From NCBI GenBank assembly GCA_030147645.1, contig JASBUY010000326.1, positions 1 to 6,153 on the forward strand: DNA of 6,153 nucleotides, written 5' to 3'. This document shows, in pieces, positions 6,148 to 6,153 of this stretch. The notes beneath the pieces are model-generated. The model saw only the letters and a list, made by a program, of their open reading frames with translations. It had not been told where the DNA came from and did not search any database. The first letter of the stretch is position 1. The number at the start of each line of letters is the position of its first letter. Origin of the DNA: Aquabacter sp. (lineage in GTDB: Bacteria; Pseudomonadota; Alphaproteobacteria; Rhizobiales; Xanthobacteraceae). Both the position numbers and the translations under genes were made by a program.

Positions 6148-6153
6148 TAAGCG

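Overview
This is a very GC-rich window, with G or C at almost every third codon position. The gene content and the style of the proteins suggest an alphaproteobacterium, most likely a member of the Hyphomicrobiales (Rhizobiales). That placement rests on gene order (imuB directly followed by dnaE2) and general protein resemblance, not on any marker gene. No mobile element, RNA gene or CRISPR array was found.

Layout. Positions 2-4356 (+) carry the last two genes of a DNA-damage-inducible mutagenesis cassette. These are the C-terminal two-thirds of imuB (5' end outside the window), and a complete dnaE2 (imuC) that overlaps the imuB stop by ATGA. A 117-base convergent gap with a perfect hairpin follows. 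Next is a small glutathione-dependent formaldehyde-activating (GFA/CENP-V fold) zinc protein on the minus strand (4474-4869). It is divergent from an EmrE-type small multidrug resistance transporter on the plus strand (5082-5411). A 47-base convergent gap with a second hairpin separates the transporter from a GNAT acetyltransferase on the minus strand (5459-6070). The acetyltransferase promoter lies at the right edge, inside a small palindrome.

How the genes work together. ImuB and DnaE2, with ImuA presumably just upstream, form the SOS mutasome. ImuB is a Y-family-like adaptor that lacks its own polymerase activity in studied species and recruits DnaE2 to the sliding clamp for error-prone lesion bypass. 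The window shows tight translational coupling of the two, but the LexA-controlled promoter expected for the operon would lie upstream and is not visible. The three downstream genes are each in their own transcription unit, alternate in strand, and show no clear functional link to the mutasome or to each other.

Overall this reads as an ordinary chromosomal region. The points worth a second look are a clamp-motif-like DLPLF in DnaE2, a candidate clamp motif in ImuB, the palindrome over the acetyltransferase -35 element, and a repeat-like sequence that contains the dnaE2 stop codon. I see no evidence for a new system.
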